Part shown: positions 1 through 7,745 of the stretch, in pieces
Layout of the letters: each line of letters opens with the position of its first letter
Numbering within the stretch: the stretch's first letter is position 1
Origin: Bacteroidales bacterium
GTDB taxonomy: Bacteria; Bacteroidota; Bacteroidia; Bacteroidales; UBA3824
Assembly: GCA_016293845.1 (NCBI GenBank)
Contig: JAEDDH010000008.1
Location: 57,965-121,964 of the forward strand
Reading direction: 5' to 3'
DNA length: 64,000 nt
The notes under the pieces: generated by a model
The model's database searches: none
The model's input: only the letters and a program-made list of their open reading frames with translations
What the model was told of the DNA's origin: nothing
Made by a program: the position numbers and the translations under genes

Positions 1-271
1 GATTGATAAATTCCTTCCCGCAGGTCTTTCGCGTGTGTGCGTTACGGCTATCAAATGCGACGGAATGCTCAATGGTCCCGACCTTGTGCTCTACAAACGC
101 CTCAAAGAGAAATATCCCTCGCTCAAAATCACTGCCAGCGGAGGCGTGTCGGGCATTAGCGACCTTGAACGCCTTGTAGAAACCGGCTGCCACTCGGCTA
201 TCGTGGGCAAAGCCATTTACGAAAAACGAGTTACTTTAGAAGAATTAGCAAAAATCTCGAAACAATGTTAG
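1..271 (+). CDS. hisA: HisA, phosphoribosylformimino-AICAR-P isomerase (C-terminal part)
   Basis: The window opens inside this gene; the reading frame is open from base 2 and about 90 C-terminal residues remain. HisA isomerises ProFAR to PRFAR in histidine biosynthesis in the cytoplasm. The visible part shows the second half of the beta/alpha barrel: TAIKCDGML with the catalytic-region Asp, the phosphate-binding ASGGVSG loop, and a final helix after AIVGKAIYE. The stop codon overlaps the first codons of hisF by 7 bases, which fits translational coupling of consecutive pathway enzymes. Identity is secure because of motif content and the hisF neighbour; the N-terminus is outside the window. Confidence 0.95.
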   Translation, partial: IDKFLPAGLSRVCVTAIKCDGMLNGPDLVLYKRLKEKYPSLKITASGGVSGISDLERLVETGCHSAIVGKAIYEKRVTLEELAKISKQC

Positions 272-1020
272 CAAAAAGAATAATAGCCTGCCTTGATGTT
301 AAAGACGGTCAAACGGTTAAGGGTGTAAGTTTTGAAAACCTCCGCTATGCTGGCGACCCTGTAGAACTCGGCCGTGCATATTCCGTCCAAGGTATCGACG
401 AACTTGTCTATCTCGACATCACCGCCACCAACGAAGGCCGCAAACAGATATACTCGCTTGTGGAGAGCGTGGCACAAAACCTCAATATTCCGTTCACCAT
501 CGGCGGAGGCATCACCTCGGTAGAGGATGCCGAAAACCTGCTCATCCACGGTGCCGACAAGATTTCGGTCAACAGTGCCGCAGTACGCGATCCGCAATTA
601 GTTAGCGACCTTGCCAACAAGTTTGGACGTCAGTTTGTGGTGGTGGCAATCGATGCCAAAACCATCAACAATCAATGGATAGTGCACACCCATGGCGGCA
701 AACGTCCCACCGAAATAGAGTTGTTTCAGTGGGCAAAAGAGATGGAAAACCGTGGTGCCGGCGAAATACTCTTCACCTCGATGGATCACGACGGACATCA
801 AACCGGATTTGCTAACCAAGCCCTCTGCCGTATGTCTGAAATGCTATCGATACCCGTAATAGCCTCAGGCGGCGCAGGCGAAATGGAACACTTCCGCGAC
901 GTATTCAACCAAGGCAAAGCCGACGCCGCCCTCGCCGCAAGTATATTCCACTTTGGAAAAATAAAGATACCTGATTTGAAGAGTTATTTAAAAGGTGAAG
1001 GAATTAATGTGAGAATATAG
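265..1020 (+). CDS. hisF: HisF, imidazole glycerol phosphate synthase cyclase subunit
   Basis: 251 residues, normal length. HisF uses ammonia delivered by HisH to convert PRFAR to IGP and AICAR, linking histidine and purine synthesis. The two catalytic aspartates of the family are at expected places, Asp11 (IIACLDVKDG) and Asp130 (VVVAIDAK). The phosphate-binding loops FTIGGGI (about 78-84) and IASGGAGE are intact. The start overlaps the end of hisA. No further his gene follows: a bidirectional terminator lies about 120 bases downstream, so hisF probably ends its operon. Confidence 0.97.
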   Translation: MLAKRIIACLDVKDGQTVKGVSFENLRYAGDPVELGRAYSVQGIDELVYLDITATNEGRKQIYSLVESVAQNLNIPFTIGGGITSVEDAENLLIHGADKISVNSAAVRDPQLVSDLANKFGRQFVVVAIDAKTINNQWIVHTHGGKRPTEIELFQWAKEMENRGAGEILFTSMDHDGHQTGFANQALCRMSEMLSIPVIASGGAGEMEHFRDVFNQGKADAALAASIFHFGKIKIPDLKSYLKGEGINVRI

Positions 1021-1137
1021 TCTTTTTATTTGGATAATTCATTAATTATCTTCATATTGGCATATTGATAATTATTCACTATAACTAATTTCACTATAAC
1101 AAATTTATTATTTAAGCAACACGGAAATCAGAACTTT

Positions 1138-1178
1138 AAAATCCGCACGATATTATAAATATGCCGTGCGGATTTTTT
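1138..1178. terminator. Terminator between convergent hisF and purE
   Basis: A perfect 9-bp stem (atccgcacg at 1141-1149, cgtgcggat at 1165-1173) is followed by six T on the plus strand and preceded by an A-run that gives a shorter T-run on the minus strand. It sits between hisF (+) and purE (-) and can serve both. The rest of 1021-1254 is AT-rich and shows nothing else. Confidence 0.8.
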
Positions 1179-1254
1179 ATTTATTATATCACCCTCTTAT
1201 TCCGCTGCAGTTGTTTCAATTTCCAACCTCGCGCCTTTAACAATCTTTTTCATC

Positions 1255-1767
1255 TTAGTTGGTTTTATATTCGTACTTGATTTTTGCTAAATCCTCATTT
1301 GCCTTGGTGATTTTGGCGGCGAGGGTTGATTTGAAATTTACCACCTTGCAGCGGATATCATCGTTGCCAAGAGCCATAATCTGGCAGGCAAGTATGGCGG
1401 CATTTTTGGCAGCGTTTACTCCCACAGTGGCAACAGGTATTCCGGGAGGCATTTGAATAATAGATAACATTGCGTCCCAAGCCTCCATACCCATTTGAGT
1501 GCGGATAGGTACGCCGATCACCGGCAACTGGGTTTGAGCGGCAATTACACCCGGCAAGTGCGCTGCACCTCCCGCGGCGGCAATTATTACCTTGATACCA
1601 CGCTCAGCAGCGTTTTTGGCAAAGTCAGACACTAATTCGGGGGTGCGGTGAGCCGACAGAGCGTTGATTTCAAACGGTATCTGCATTTCGTTGAGAAACT
1701 TGGCGGCATCCTCCATAACGGGCATATCCGATGTACTACCCATGATAATGCTTACTAACGGTGTCAT
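1255..1767 (-). CDS. purE: PurE, N5-carboxyaminoimidazole ribonucleotide mutase
   Basis: 170 residues, class I PurE. It moves the carboxyl group of N5-CAIR to make CAIR in de novo purine synthesis. Family signatures are present: MGSTSD at 9-14 (nucleotide phosphate binding), SAHRTP at 38-43 with the catalytic His40, and GGAAHLPG. The gene is alone on the minus strand, diverging from hpt across about 130 bases and converging on hisF. Its divergence from a purine-salvage gene (hpt) groups de novo and salvage purine enzymes side by side. Confidence 0.95.
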   Translation of the reverse strand: MTPLVSIIMGSTSDMPVMEDAAKFLNEMQIPFEINALSAHRTPELVSDFAKNAAERGIKVIIAAAGGAAHLPGVIAAQTQLPVIGVPIRTQMGMEAWDAMLSIIQMPPGIPVATVGVNAAKNAAILACQIMALGNDDIRCKVVNFKSTLAAKITKANEDLAKIKYEYKTN

Positions 1768-1894
1768 TTTGTTTAGTGTTAAATATTTGATAATAATAAT
1801 TTTGTATATTTTAACTAAAAATTTTTAATTAAACAGCAAAAAATTCCAATATGCTGATTAAATTTGCCAAAATTTTTTTTAACAACCTTCGACA

Positions 1895-2434
1895 ATGAAT
1901 CAGCAAATAACGGTCAAAGATAAACAATTTATCCTTAGCATCAGCAACGAGGAGATACAAAATTCGGTACAAAAAGTAGCCGACCGCATAAATGCCGACT
2001 ATGCGGGCAAAGAAATCTTCTTTATAGGGGTTCTCAACGGCGTTTTTATGTATGCCGCCGACCTTTTGAAAAAGATTACCGTACCTTGCCAGATTAGTTT
2101 TACCAAAGTGGCATCTTACCATGGTACACAATCTACAGGCGCTGTTAAGCAACTTATAGGTATGCCCGAAGGTATCGAAGGCCGTTATGTGGTGATATTA
2201 GAAGATATTGTGGATACGGGTTTTACAATGCGTGAAATACTTAATCAATTGCAAGCTCATAAGCCCGCTGATATAAAAATTGCAACTTTGCTTTTTAAAC
2301 CAAACTCATTTAAAGAGTCTTATAAGGTAGACTACCGTGCAATGGAAATCCCCGATGCTTTTATAGTGGGCTACGGACTCGATTATGACGGATACGGCAG
2401 AAACCTGCCCGATATTTATACTGTTGTAAACTAA
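1895..2434 (+). CDS. hpt: Hypoxanthine (guanine) phosphoribosyltransferase
   Basis: 179 residues, usual size. Salvages hypoxanthine or guanine with PRPP to IMP or GMP in the cytoplasm. The PRPP-binding signature VILEDIVDTG lies at about 100-109, with the two acidic residues Glu103 and Asp104; a YGLDYDGYGRNLP segment near the C-terminus is typical of bacterial HPRT. adk follows after 22 bases, an arrangement familiar in Bacteroidota (hpt-adk). The ATG at 1895 has no Shine-Dalgarno, as usual in the phylum. Confidence 0.94.
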   Translation: MNQQITVKDKQFILSISNEEIQNSVQKVADRINADYAGKEIFFIGVLNGVFMYAADLLKKITVPCQISFTKVASYHGTQSTGAVKQLIGMPEGIEGRYVVILEDIVDTGFTMREILNQLQAHKPADIKIATLLFKPNSFKESYKVDYRAMEIPDAFIVGYGLDYDGYGRNLPDIYTVVN

Positions 2435-2456
2435 ATTAATAAAAATACATAGCTAA

Positions 2457-3041
2457 ATGAAAAAGATGTTGAATATAGCAATTTTCGGCGCACCCGGCGT
2501 CGGCAAAGGCACACAATCGGCTTTTATTGAAAAGAAGTACAAACTCGTTCACCTTTCTACAGGCGACATCCTCCGCGAAGAAATTGCCAAAGAGAGCAAT
2601 CTGGGCAAGATGGCAAAATCTTATATGGACAAAGGTCAGCTTATTCCCGATGACGTTATCATCGATATACTTGAAAAGAAAGTGGACGAAAACATCAAAT
2701 CGGAAGGTATTCTTTACGACGGTTTCCCCCGCACAGTAAACCAAGCCAAAGCTCTCGACAAGATGTTTGCTAAAAAAGGTATCAAACTTGACTCGTTCCT
2801 CTGCCTTACCGCCGACCACGACACTCTCGTTCAACGCCTTATGAACCGTGCAAAAGATTCTGGCCGCTCTGATGATGCAGATGTCAACGTTATCGAAAAC
2901 CGTATCAAAGTATACAACGAATCTACCCTTCCCGTTGCCGATTTTTACAAAAAAGAAGGCAAATGCGTTGAAATCAACGGTATTGGCAAGGTAGAAGATA
3001 TTTTCAACAATATCTGTCACGAAATCGACAAGGTTAAATAA
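2457..3041 (+). CDS. adk: Adenylate kinase
   Basis: 194 residues. Catalyses ATP + AMP to 2 ADP. The P-loop GAPGVGKGT (11-19) and the DGFPRT AMP-binding motif (88-93) are intact. The LID region after LMNRAKDSGR is short and lacks zinc-binding cysteines, as in the short adenylate kinases common in Bacteroidota. Adjacent to hpt upstream and only one base before the Lrp-family gene, so co-transcription is likely. Confidence 0.96.
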   Translation: MKKMLNIAIFGAPGVGKGTQSAFIEKKYKLVHLSTGDILREEIAKESNLGKMAKSYMDKGQLIPDDVIIDILEKKVDENIKSEGILYDGFPRTVNQAKALDKMFAKKGIKLDSFLCLTADHDTLVQRLMNRAKDSGRSDDADVNVIENRIKVYNESTLPVADFYKKEGKCVEINGIGKVEDIFNNICHEIDKVK

Positions 3042-3042
3042 C

Positions 3043-3507
3043 ATGAAGTTAGACGAAACCGACTATAAAATTTTAGCTGCCCTTCAAGACGACGGCTCCC
3101 TCACCAACAAGGAGCTGTCGCAGAAGGTGCAACTTTCGCCCACTCCTGTATTCGAGCGCGTTAAAAAACTTGAAGATGAGGGCTATATCAAAAAATACAC
3201 CGCAGTGCTCGACGTAGATAAGCTCAACTGCGGATTTATGGCCTTTTGCAACATCAAACTCAAACAGCACACTTTTGAAAACGCCACCATGTTTATGGAG
3301 GCTGTGCAAAATATTCCCGAGATAGGTGAATGTTACAACGTAACGGGCGATTACGACTTTACAATGAAAATCTACGTATCGTCGATGAAAGAGTATCAGC
3401 AGTTTGTGATGAAGATACTTGGCAAACTCGACTGTATAGGCGAGCTGAGTAGTTCGTTTATTATGGGCGTAGTTAAAAACGAGTATAAAGTGCCGATTAG
3501 AAAGTAG
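3043..3507 (+). CDS. Lrp/AsnC family transcriptional regulator
   Basis: 154 residues. Residues 1-60 form a winged helix-turn-helix (LDETDYKILAALQDDG, then NKELSQKVQLSPTPVFERVKKLEDEGYI), followed by the AsnC/RAM ligand-binding domain (FCNIKL, GDYDFTMKIYV). Such proteins bind amino acids and form octamers that regulate amino-acid metabolism. Packed between adk and mqnE with gaps of 1 and 9 bases, so it is part of the same transcript; the effector cannot be read from sequence. Confidence 0.9.
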   Translation: MKLDETDYKILAALQDDGSLTNKELSQKVQLSPTPVFERVKKLEDEGYIKKYTAVLDVDKLNCGFMAFCNIKLKQHTFENATMFMEAVQNIPEIGECYNVTGDYDFTMKIYVSSMKEYQQFVMKILGKLDCIGELSSSFIMGVVKNEYKVPIRK

Positions 3508-3516
3508 ATTGTTGAA

Positions 3517-4644
3517 ATGCACACCTTATATAATAGTATTATTCAAAATTCTTCGGCAAGTTCTGATATTAAAGAAATTGCTAAAAAAATCCTCTCCGGC
3601 GGTCGCATTACCACCGATGAGGCTCTTGTGCTTTATCAAAAAGCCCCACTCGGACTTTTAGGAATGCTTGCTTTTGCTGTTAAAGGGAGCAAAACAGACA
3701 AAAAGGTTTTCTTTAACCGCAATTTCCATATTGAGCCCACCAATGTTTGTGTAAACAATTGCCGCTTTTGCAGCTACAAAAAACCGCAAGGCGATGCTCA
3801 AGCGTGGGAACTGTCTTTAGACGAAATTCTGCATCAAGTAAAACGTTACAAAGACAGCCATGCTACAGAGTGTCATATAGTTGGCGGCGTTCATCCCAAC
3901 CGTGATATTGATTACTATTGCAATCTTATCCGCGAGGTTAAAAACATTATTCCCGGCATTGTGGTAAAGGCTTTTACCGCTGTGGAAATTGAGTATATGG
4001 TCAATAAGGCCGGTTTAACACTCAAAGCAGGGCTCGAAAAACTCAAAGCTGCGGGCTTAGAATCTATCCCCGGCGGAGGTGCAGAAATTTTCGACGAAGA
4101 ATTGAGAGCGCAGATATGTCCCGAAAAAACCAAATCAGCCAAATGGCTCGAAATTCACCGCACCGCACATCAGCTCGGCATTTCTACAAATGCCACAATA
4201 CTTTACGGACATCTTGAAACTTACGCCCAACGTATCGACCATCTCAACCGTCTGCGCACCTTGCAAGACGAAACTCACGGATTTAGTGCATTTATTCCGC
4301 TTAAATATCGTCACGAAAACAACTCATTAAGCAACATTGGCGAAGTGCCGCTTTTAGAAGACTTAAAAAACTACGCCATTTCGCGAATATTTTTAGATAA
4401 TTTCCCACATATCAAGGCTTATTGGGTAATGAGCGGATTAGAAACCACTCGTCTTGCCCTTCAATATGGTGCCGACGATATTGATGGAACTGTCAACGAC
4501 ACCACCAAGATTTACACAATGGCAGGGGTAGAAGGTAAGCCCGTTATGACTGTGGAACAGATTGTTGACTTGATTAAATCTGAAAATCTTATTCCCGTAG
4601 AGCGCGACACATTTTATAATATAATAAAGGAGTATAATGATTGA
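3517..4644 (+). CDS. mqnE: Aminofutalosine synthase MqnE (radical SAM)
   Basis: 375 residues, normal for MqnE. In the futalosine route to menaquinone it joins 3-[(1-carboxyvinyl)oxy]benzoate to the 5'-deoxyadenosyl radical. The radical SAM cluster motif CVNNCRFC gives Cys78, Cys82 and Cys85; ECHIVGGVHP, ESIPGGGAEIF and the C-terminal GADDIDGTV segment favour MqnE over the paralogue MqnC. No other mqn gene is in the window. Many Bacteroidales use the classical men pathway, so this gene is a useful taxonomic and metabolic marker. The last 8 bases overlap the next gene. Confidence 0.88.
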   Translation: MHTLYNSIIQNSSASSDIKEIAKKILSGGRITTDEALVLYQKAPLGLLGMLAFAVKGSKTDKKVFFNRNFHIEPTNVCVNNCRFCSYKKPQGDAQAWELSLDEILHQVKRYKDSHATECHIVGGVHPNRDIDYYCNLIREVKNIIPGIVVKAFTAVEIEYMVNKAGLTLKAGLEKLKAAGLESIPGGGAEIFDEELRAQICPEKTKSAKWLEIHRTAHQLGISTNATILYGHLETYAQRIDHLNRLRTLQDETHGFSAFIPLKYRHENNSLSNIGEVPLLEDLKNYAISRIFLDNFPHIKAYWVMSGLETTRLALQYGADDIDGTVNDTTKIYTMAGVEGKPVMTVEQIVDLIKSENLIPVERDTFYNIIKEYND

Positions 4645-5404
4645 GTTTTGTAGTCTCGCCTCGGGCAGCAATGGCAACTGCTACTATATAGGCAACGAAA
4701 CCGATGCCGTGCTTATCGATGGAGGTATTTCAAATCGCCGTTTTGTAGAGCGTGCCGAATCAGTAGAGGTTGATACCACAAAAATACGAGCTCTCTTTGT
4801 ATCGCACGAGCATTACGACCACGTGGCAGGATTGAAATCAATTTCGCACCGTCATAATATACCTGTATATTTTAGTGCCGCCACCTACAATGCACTTTCG
4901 CGACGCAGACGTCCGCAAGATTACAAACTTTTTGCTGGGGCAAATTCCATTAAAGTGGCTTCTGATATCGAAGTGTTTCCTTTCAAAAAACATCACGATG
5001 CCGTTGACCCTTATAGCTTTATCGTAAAGGTAAACGATTCGTATATTGGCATTATCACCGACATAGGAGTTGCTGATAGTGTTTGTGTGGATAGTTTTTC
5101 AAAATGTAGGGTGGTGTTTTTAGAGATGAATTACGATTACGAAATGCTCCAAAACGGCTCGTATCCGCAATATCTCAAAGAAAGAATACATTCTGAAAAT
5201 GGACATCTCTCTAATACCGATGCCATAAGTTTGATTCAAAACCACTCTTTTTCAGGACTTTCGCATATTATTGCCTCGCATATATCAGCCGAAAACAATT
5301 CTCATTCTATCATCGAAAAACTTATCGAACCATTTGCCAATCGTTGTTGCATCGAACTTGCTCCACGTTTTGCGGCGGGAAATCATTACGTAATAGACGA
5401 TTGA
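4637..5404 (+). CDS. Metallo-beta-lactamase fold hydrolase (YycJ/WalJ-like)
   Basis: 255 residues. The N-terminus FCSLASGSNGNCYYIG and the metal site SHEHYDH (His57, His59, Asp61, His62) are typical of the YycJ-like branch of the metallo-beta-lactamase superfamily, likely a cytoplasmic nuclease or phosphodiesterase; a later HLSN segment and ASHISAENNS complete the metal ligands. The start overlaps mqnE by 8 bases and is preceded by an AAAGGAG-like sequence inside mqnE. The precise substrate is unknown. Confidence 0.85.
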   Translation: MIEFCSLASGSNGNCYYIGNETDAVLIDGGISNRRFVERAESVEVDTTKIRALFVSHEHYDHVAGLKSISHRHNIPVYFSAATYNALSRRRRPQDYKLFAGANSIKVASDIEVFPFKKHHDAVDPYSFIVKVNDSYIGIITDIGVADSVCVDSFSKCRVVFLEMNYDYEMLQNGSYPQYLKERIHSENGHLSNTDAISLIQNHSFSGLSHIIASHISAENNSHSIIEKLIEPFANRCCIELAPRFAAGNHYVIDD

Positions 5405-5502
5405 TGATGAATGTGATTTTTTTGTAAAACTTTAAAAATATTTGGTTTTCGTTAAATCATCGTTTATTTTTGAAACCGATATATTAGGGAAATCCTATTT
5501 GA

Positions 5503-5649
5503 AGCACGTTCTTTTATAAATCAAAAATTTTCCTATATCGTGGTAGCTGGGGTCAAAATGGTAACTCCTCTATTTCTAACTTCCAATATTTAGCAACAGT
5601 TGCATTAGGCTCAGATTATCCTTTCCGACGGTGTTCTTTCGCAGAATAA
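5503..5649 (+). pseudogene. Possible C-terminal remnant of a secreted or sulfatase-modifying-factor-like protein
   Basis: In the 490-base gap between the MBL gene and the ABC exporter, one frame is open for about 48 codons without a convincing start and reads YRGSWGQNGNSSISN and later DYPFRRCSFAE before the stop. The RGSW...N...S texture recalls the C-terminal end of FGE-sulfatase or Fibrobacter-paralogous domains. This is a guess from a short stretch; it may be chance. The rest of 5405-5800 is AT-rich with a small palindrome around 5690-5712 (tacattgtaatgta) and no gene. Confidence 0.25.
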
Positions 5650-5800
5650 AGGTTGCGACGAAGGCGAAGGAGATTGGTCAAAGCTCCGCTACAATACATT
5701 GTAATGTATACATATAATAATTTTTCAGCTGCGATACAATAACACGCCGTTATGTGCGTTTTAATATCGTAGTTCATAGTTAAAAAGTTTAGTTTAAATA

Positions 5801-5840
5801 GAAGATACGTCTTTGCTCTGCAATGACGTATTTTTTTTTA
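5801..5840 (+). terminator. Hairpin with T-run upstream of the ABC exporter
   Basis: Stem atacgtc (5805-5811) with gacgtat (5825-5831), extended by A/G-T pairs and followed by a run of nine T. It looks like an intrinsic terminator that isolates the exporter promoter from upstream reading. Confidence 0.6.
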
Positions 5841-5855
5841 TTTAAAACATTTGCG

Positions 5856-5863
5856 TATATTTG
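5856..5863 (+). promoter_or_regulatory. Bacteroidota -7 box (TATATTTG) for the ABC exporter
   Basis: Exact match to TAnnTTTG, about 32 bases before the GTG start at 5895 and just after a terminator-like hairpin. A predicted start of transcription would lie near 5870. Confidence 0.6.
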
Positions 5864-5894
5864 CGCAGAGTTTTCAACTAAAATTTGTTTATAA

Positions 5895-7724
5895 GTGAAC
5901 ACCATTTCTACCGTTGTAAGTTATTTGAAGCCTTTTAAGAAATATGCTTTTCTTAATGTGCTTCTCAATTCTCTTAGCACAGTATTTTCGCTGTTTAGTA
6001 TGGCGATGATTATTCCTTTTCTGGATATGCTTTTTAATGATATGAGTGCCGAAGTGCCCGACCCGGGTCCGTGGCGTTTCGATTTTGAAACTATGGGTCG
6101 CGCCAAGGAGTTTCTCGATTATTTTCTTTATCAGGTTATTATCACAGATGGTAAACTCACTGCGCTGATGTACATAGGTATGTTTGTAATCATCGGTGCT
6201 TTTTTCAAAAACTTTTTTGGATACATGGGTTCGTTTTATATGGCGCCCATAAGCAACGGCACAGTTATGAATTTTCAGCGCAAAATCTATTACAAGATAC
6301 TCGACCTCCCGTTGCGATATTTTTCTGAATCAAAAAAAGGCGACATTCTCAGCCGTTTTACAAGCGATGTGCAAGAGATAAGGTCGAGCATTTCGGGTAG
6401 TTTGGATATGCTGTTCAAAGATCCTATTCAGATTGTGCTTTATTTAGGCACTCTGATTTACACAAGCTTGGAACTTACAATTGGCGTGCTTGTGGTGTTG
6501 CCTGTAATTGCCTTATTGATAGGTAAATTGGGTAAAAGTCTCAAATCATCGTCGGGTCTTGGTCAGGCTGCTGCAGGCGAAATGCTCACCGTTATGGAAG
6601 AAACTCTCGGTGGTTTGCGCATTGTAAAAGCCTTTATCGCCGAGCACAAGATGAAAGAACGTTTTGAAAAAATCAACGATAAAATTTACCGTCTTCAAAA
6701 CAAAGTTAGCCGCAAACATTCATTGTCGTCGCCTTTGAGCGAATTCCTTGGTATTGCGGTGTTTACGGTGGTGCTGGTTGGTGGCGGATACTTGATTTTG
6801 CAAGGCAAAGGCACGTTTACATCGTCGGAGTTTATATTCTTTTTGGCTGTTTTTTCGCAGTTGCTCAATCCTGCCAAAGATTTTGCTCGCACATTCAACA
6901 CCATTCAAAAAGGTATGGCATCGCTCGACCGTGTCAACAAAATTCTCGACGAAACAATGCACGTTCCCGAAATTGCCAACCCCATACGTATCAGCGATTT
7001 CAAAGAGAGTATCGAATTTCGCAACGTATCGTTTAAATACGCCGAAAAATATGTTCTCCGCAATATCAATCTCACTATCCCCAAAGGTAAAACTGTTGCA
7101 CTTGTAGGTCAGAGTGGTAGTGGCAAATCTACTCTTGTAGACCTCTTGCCTCGATTCTGGGATATTGAGGAGGGCGAAATCCTTATCGACGGCGTAAATA
7201 TCAAAGACTACAAGCTCACTGACCTCCGCTCTATGATGGGCAATGTAAACCAAGAGTCTATTCTCTTTAACGATACCATCCGCAATAATATAGCCTTTGG
7301 TGTGGAAGCGGCAACAGATGAGGAAGTTACTGCTGCTGCAGCCATTGCCAATGCCACCGATTTTATCGACGAAAAACCAGAAAAGTACGATACTGGGGTA
7401 GGGGATAGGGGTTCTAAACTCTCTGGAGGTCAGCGTCAGCGCATAAGTATTGCCCGTGCTGTACTCAAAAATCCTCCAATAATGATTCTCGATGAGGCTA
7501 CTTCGGCTTTAGACACCGAAAGCGAACGTCTTGTGCAAGATGCCTTATCTAAACTTATGAAAAACCGTACCTCTATCGTTATTGCCCACCGCCTATCTAC
7601 CGTTAAAGATGCCGACGAGATATGCGTATTAAACGATGGTGAAATTATTGAGCGCGGCACTCACGAGCAGCTTATGGAACAGAACGGAGCCTACCGCCGT
7701 TTGTGCGATCTTCAGATGTTTTAA
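5895..7724 (+). CDS. ABC exporter, MsbA/multidrug type (fused permease-ATPase)
   Basis: 609 residues, half-transporter length, acting as a homodimer or heterodimer in the inner membrane. Residues 1-340 are the six-helix transmembrane domain, with the intracellular loop motif ERFEKINDKIYRLQ; residues 365-600 are the ATPase with Walker A GQSGSGKST (about 405), the Q-loop, signature LSGGQRQR (about 510) and Walker B IMILDEATSALD. Such proteins export lipids (MsbA), drugs or peptides; the substrate is not evident. The start codon is GTG: no in-frame ATG occurs before the first membrane helix. A GT-C glycosyltransferase follows after 21 bases, which slightly favours a lipid or envelope role. Confidence 0.93.
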   Translation: MNTISTVVSYLKPFKKYAFLNVLLNSLSTVFSLFSMAMIIPFLDMLFNDMSAEVPDPGPWRFDFETMGRAKEFLDYFLYQVIITDGKLTALMYIGMFVIIGAFFKNFFGYMGSFYMAPISNGTVMNFQRKIYYKILDLPLRYFSESKKGDILSRFTSDVQEIRSSISGSLDMLFKDPIQIVLYLGTLIYTSLELTIGVLVVLPVIALLIGKLGKSLKSSSGLGQAAAGEMLTVMEETLGGLRIVKAFIAEHKMKERFEKINDKIYRLQNKVSRKHSLSSPLSEFLGIAVFTVVLVGGGYLILQGKGTFTSSEFIFFLAVFSQLLNPAKDFARTFNTIQKGMASLDRVNKILDETMHVPEIANPIRISDFKESIEFRNVSFKYAEKYVLRNINLTIPKGKTVALVGQSGSGKSTLVDLLPRFWDIEEGEILIDGVNIKDYKLTDLRSMMGNVNQESILFNDTIRNNIAFGVEAATDEEVTAAAAIANATDFIDEKPEKYDTGVGDRGSKLSGGQRQRISIARAVLKNPPIMILDEATSALDTESERLVQDALSKLMKNRTSIVIAHRLSTVKDADEICVLNDGEIIERGTHEQLMEQNGAYRRLCDLQMF

Positions 7725-7745
7725 TACACCTTATATTTAGTTACT

